Part shown: positions 5,910 to 6,869 of the stretch, piece by piece
How the letters are laid out: every line of letters starts with the position of its first letter
Numbering within the stretch: the first letter of the stretch is position 1
Assembly (NCBI GenBank): GCA_034429745.1
Contig: DAOUFY010000106.1
Coordinates: forward strand, 1-6,869
DNA from: JBAXBF01 sp034429745
Lineage (GTDB): Bacteria > Chloroflexota > Anaerolineae > Anaerolineales > DRKV01
Direction: 5' to 3'
Length of the DNA stretch: 6,869 nt
Notes under the pieces: model-generated
What the model saw: the letters and a program-made list of their open reading frames with translations, nothing else
Databases searched by the model: none
What the model was told of the DNA's origin: nothing
Made by a program: the position numbers and the translations under genes

Positions 5910-6869
5910 ATGTTTCATGAAGAAAATAATTTAGAGATTGCTACCGCTTGCAGTGTCAGCGAGCTAACACGTATTATAACAAGTCTTTTTCAAAGCATTC
6001 CAATCTTGCAAGATATATGGGTGTTTGGAGAGGTATCCAATCTTGCAAGACCGACGTCAGGGCATATATATTTTACTCTAAAAGACCAAAATGCTTCCAT
6101 CAAATGTGTTGTTTGGAAATCATACATGAGTAAAGAAGCGTCTTTATTAGAAAATGGCATTTTGATCGAAGCTCACGGACGAATCGATGTTTACCCCAGC
6201 GGCGGTACATATCAATTATATATTGATAAAATAAGAATGCAAGGGACAGGTTACTTATTTCTAGAATTTATTAAACTAAAACAGAAGCTAGAAAGAGAGG
6301 GTTTATTTGATTCTGAACGGAAAAGAGGGTTGCCTAATTACCCGAAAAAGATTGGTTTAATTACCTCTAGCAGTGGAGCAGCAATTAGTGATATATTATC
6401 TACGTTACGAAAACGATATCCCTTAGCGGAAGTATATTTATACCCAACCGCAGTTCAAGGTGTTGATGCGGTTAATGAGATTGTTACTGCAATAGATTAT
6501 CTAAACCAAAACATTAAACCAGATGTAATCCTTTTGGCAAGAGGAGGGGGGGATTTAGAAGATTTGTATCCTTTCAACACAGAAGAAATTGCCCGAGCAA
6601 TCTATCATTCAACATCTCCTGTTATCACAGGTATTGGACATGAGACGGATTTTACGTTAGCAGATTTCGCTGCCGATGTAAGAGCTCCAACTCCCACTGG
6701 AGCAGCAGTGATGGTTGCTCCTGATATTTCTTCAATGTATGATAGTTTGTTGGAAATAAGACAACAAATCATACAAACAATGGAATTAAGAATTACAAAG
6801 GAAAAAGAATATTTAAATTATCTTAAATCTTTGCTACACCGTACTACTCCAAAAAATATAATAATACAG
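5910..6869 (+). CDS. xseA: Exodeoxyribonuclease VII large subunit (3' end cut by window)
   Basis: XseA with several small XseB subunits forms exonuclease VII, which degrades single-stranded DNA from both ends in mismatch and damage repair. The window holds 320 codons with no stop; E. coli XseA is about 456 residues, so roughly the last 130 are missing. An N-terminal OB-fold (about 12-110) shows IWVFGEVSNLARPTSGHIYFTLKD and the VVWKS strand. The catalytic domain follows from PKKIGLITSSSGAA (145-158). It includes SDILSTLRKRYP (D161), YPTAVQG (178-184), LLARGGGDLEDLYPFN (R211) and GIGHETDFTLADFAADVRAPTPTGAA (H244, D247). These match the conserved Asp, Arg, His and Asp needed for activity in E. 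coli XseA. The coiled-coil stalk is just beginning at the right edge. AGGA at 5901-5904 supports the ATG. xseB is expected downstream but lies outside the window. Confidence 0.96.
   Translation, partial: MFHEENNLEIATACSVSELTRIITSLFQSIPILQDIWVFGEVSNLARPTSGHIYFTLKDQNASIKCVVWKSYMSKEASLLENGILIEAHGRIDVYPSGGTYQLYIDKIRMQGTGYLFLEFIKLKQKLEREGLFDSERKRGLPNYPKKIGLITSSSGAAISDILSTLRKRYPLAEVYLYPTAVQGVDAVNEIVTAIDYLNQNIKPDVILLARGGGDLEDLYPFNTEEIARAIYHSTSPVITGIGHETDFTLADFAADVRAPTPTGAAVMVAPDISSMYDSLLEIRQQIIQTMELRITKEKEYLNYLKSLLHRTTPKNIIIQ
5999..6050. repeat. 15-bp direct repeat, each copy containing a 10-bp perfect palindrome, within the xseA 5' coding region
   Basis: TCCAATCTTGCAAGA occurs exactly at 5999-6013 and 6036-6050. 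Each copy ends in the palindrome TCTTGCAAGA (6004-6013 and 6041-6050). The copies are 37 bases apart, so they are read in different frames (IPILQD versus VSNLAR) and are not a protein repeat. Confidence 0.7.

Noticed and set aside
5870..5918. 9-bp direct repeat ATGTTTCAT at 5870-5878 and 5910-5918
   Set aside because: It arises because HIT begins ATGAAACAT on the minus strand and xseA begins ATGTTTCAT on the plus strand; a short match at two start codons in AT-rich DNA is plausible by chance.
5948..6133. Plus-strand frame at the start of xseA
   Set aside because: It reads the OB-fold region of xseA in another frame; the xseA frame matches a known family along its whole length.
1..6869. Mobile element, CRISPR array, tRNA or rRNA genes
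   Set aside because: No transposase, integrase, terminal inverted repeats, regularly spaced repeats, or tRNA or rRNA signature was seen on either strand.

Overview
This is an AT-rich (roughly 35-40% GC by eye) bacterial chromosomal segment of compact, mostly housekeeping genes for DNA repair and protein/envelope maintenance. Seven coding regions are supported, two of them cut by the window edges: a partial unnamed gene (minus), recA, htpG, an SPFH/prohibitin-like membrane protein, a lipoprotein, a HIT-family hydrolase/phosphorylase (minus) and the 5' two thirds of xseA. The taxon cannot be fixed from the sequence alone. The Pro/Thr-rich 'PTPT' tail on the SPFH protein, the style of the lipoprotein and the HIT protein all remind me of Chloroflexota (Anaerolineae-like), though unusually AT-rich. 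The Bacillus-type LexA-like box before recA fits several Gram-positive and related lineages. I hold the Chloroflexota suggestion at low to moderate confidence.

Layout. Bases 1-226 (minus) hold the start of a gene that runs off the left edge. It may be a divergent relative of the YjeF N-terminal (NAD(P)H-hydrate epimerase) fold whose key glycine/aspartate motif is replaced. A 134-bp divergent promoter region separates it from recA and carries a good -35/-10 pair with a LexA-box-like element between the two hexamers. recA (361-1455) is followed by a strong intrinsic terminator and looks monocistronic. A new promoter then drives htpG (1609-3534), which overlaps the SPFH gene by one base (TAATG). 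The SPFH gene is followed after 15 bp by a lipoprotein gene. These three appear to form one operon: a chaperone, a membrane-anchored oligomeric scaffold and a surface or periplasmic lipoprotein with 15-residue helical repeats. The operon meets the HIT gene (5384-5878, minus) tail to tail with a 17-bp gap, and the best terminator for the operon lies inside the 3' end of the HIT coding sequence. HIT and xseA are divergent with only 31 bp between their start codons; xseA runs off the right edge.

How it fits together. recA and xseA are both recombination/repair genes, but they sit in separate transcription units. The most interesting grouping is htpG-SPFH-lipoprotein, which suggests a membrane or envelope quality-control unit. 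I see no mobile element, CRISPR array, tRNA, rRNA or phage signature. No stretch longer than 300 bases lacks a gene.
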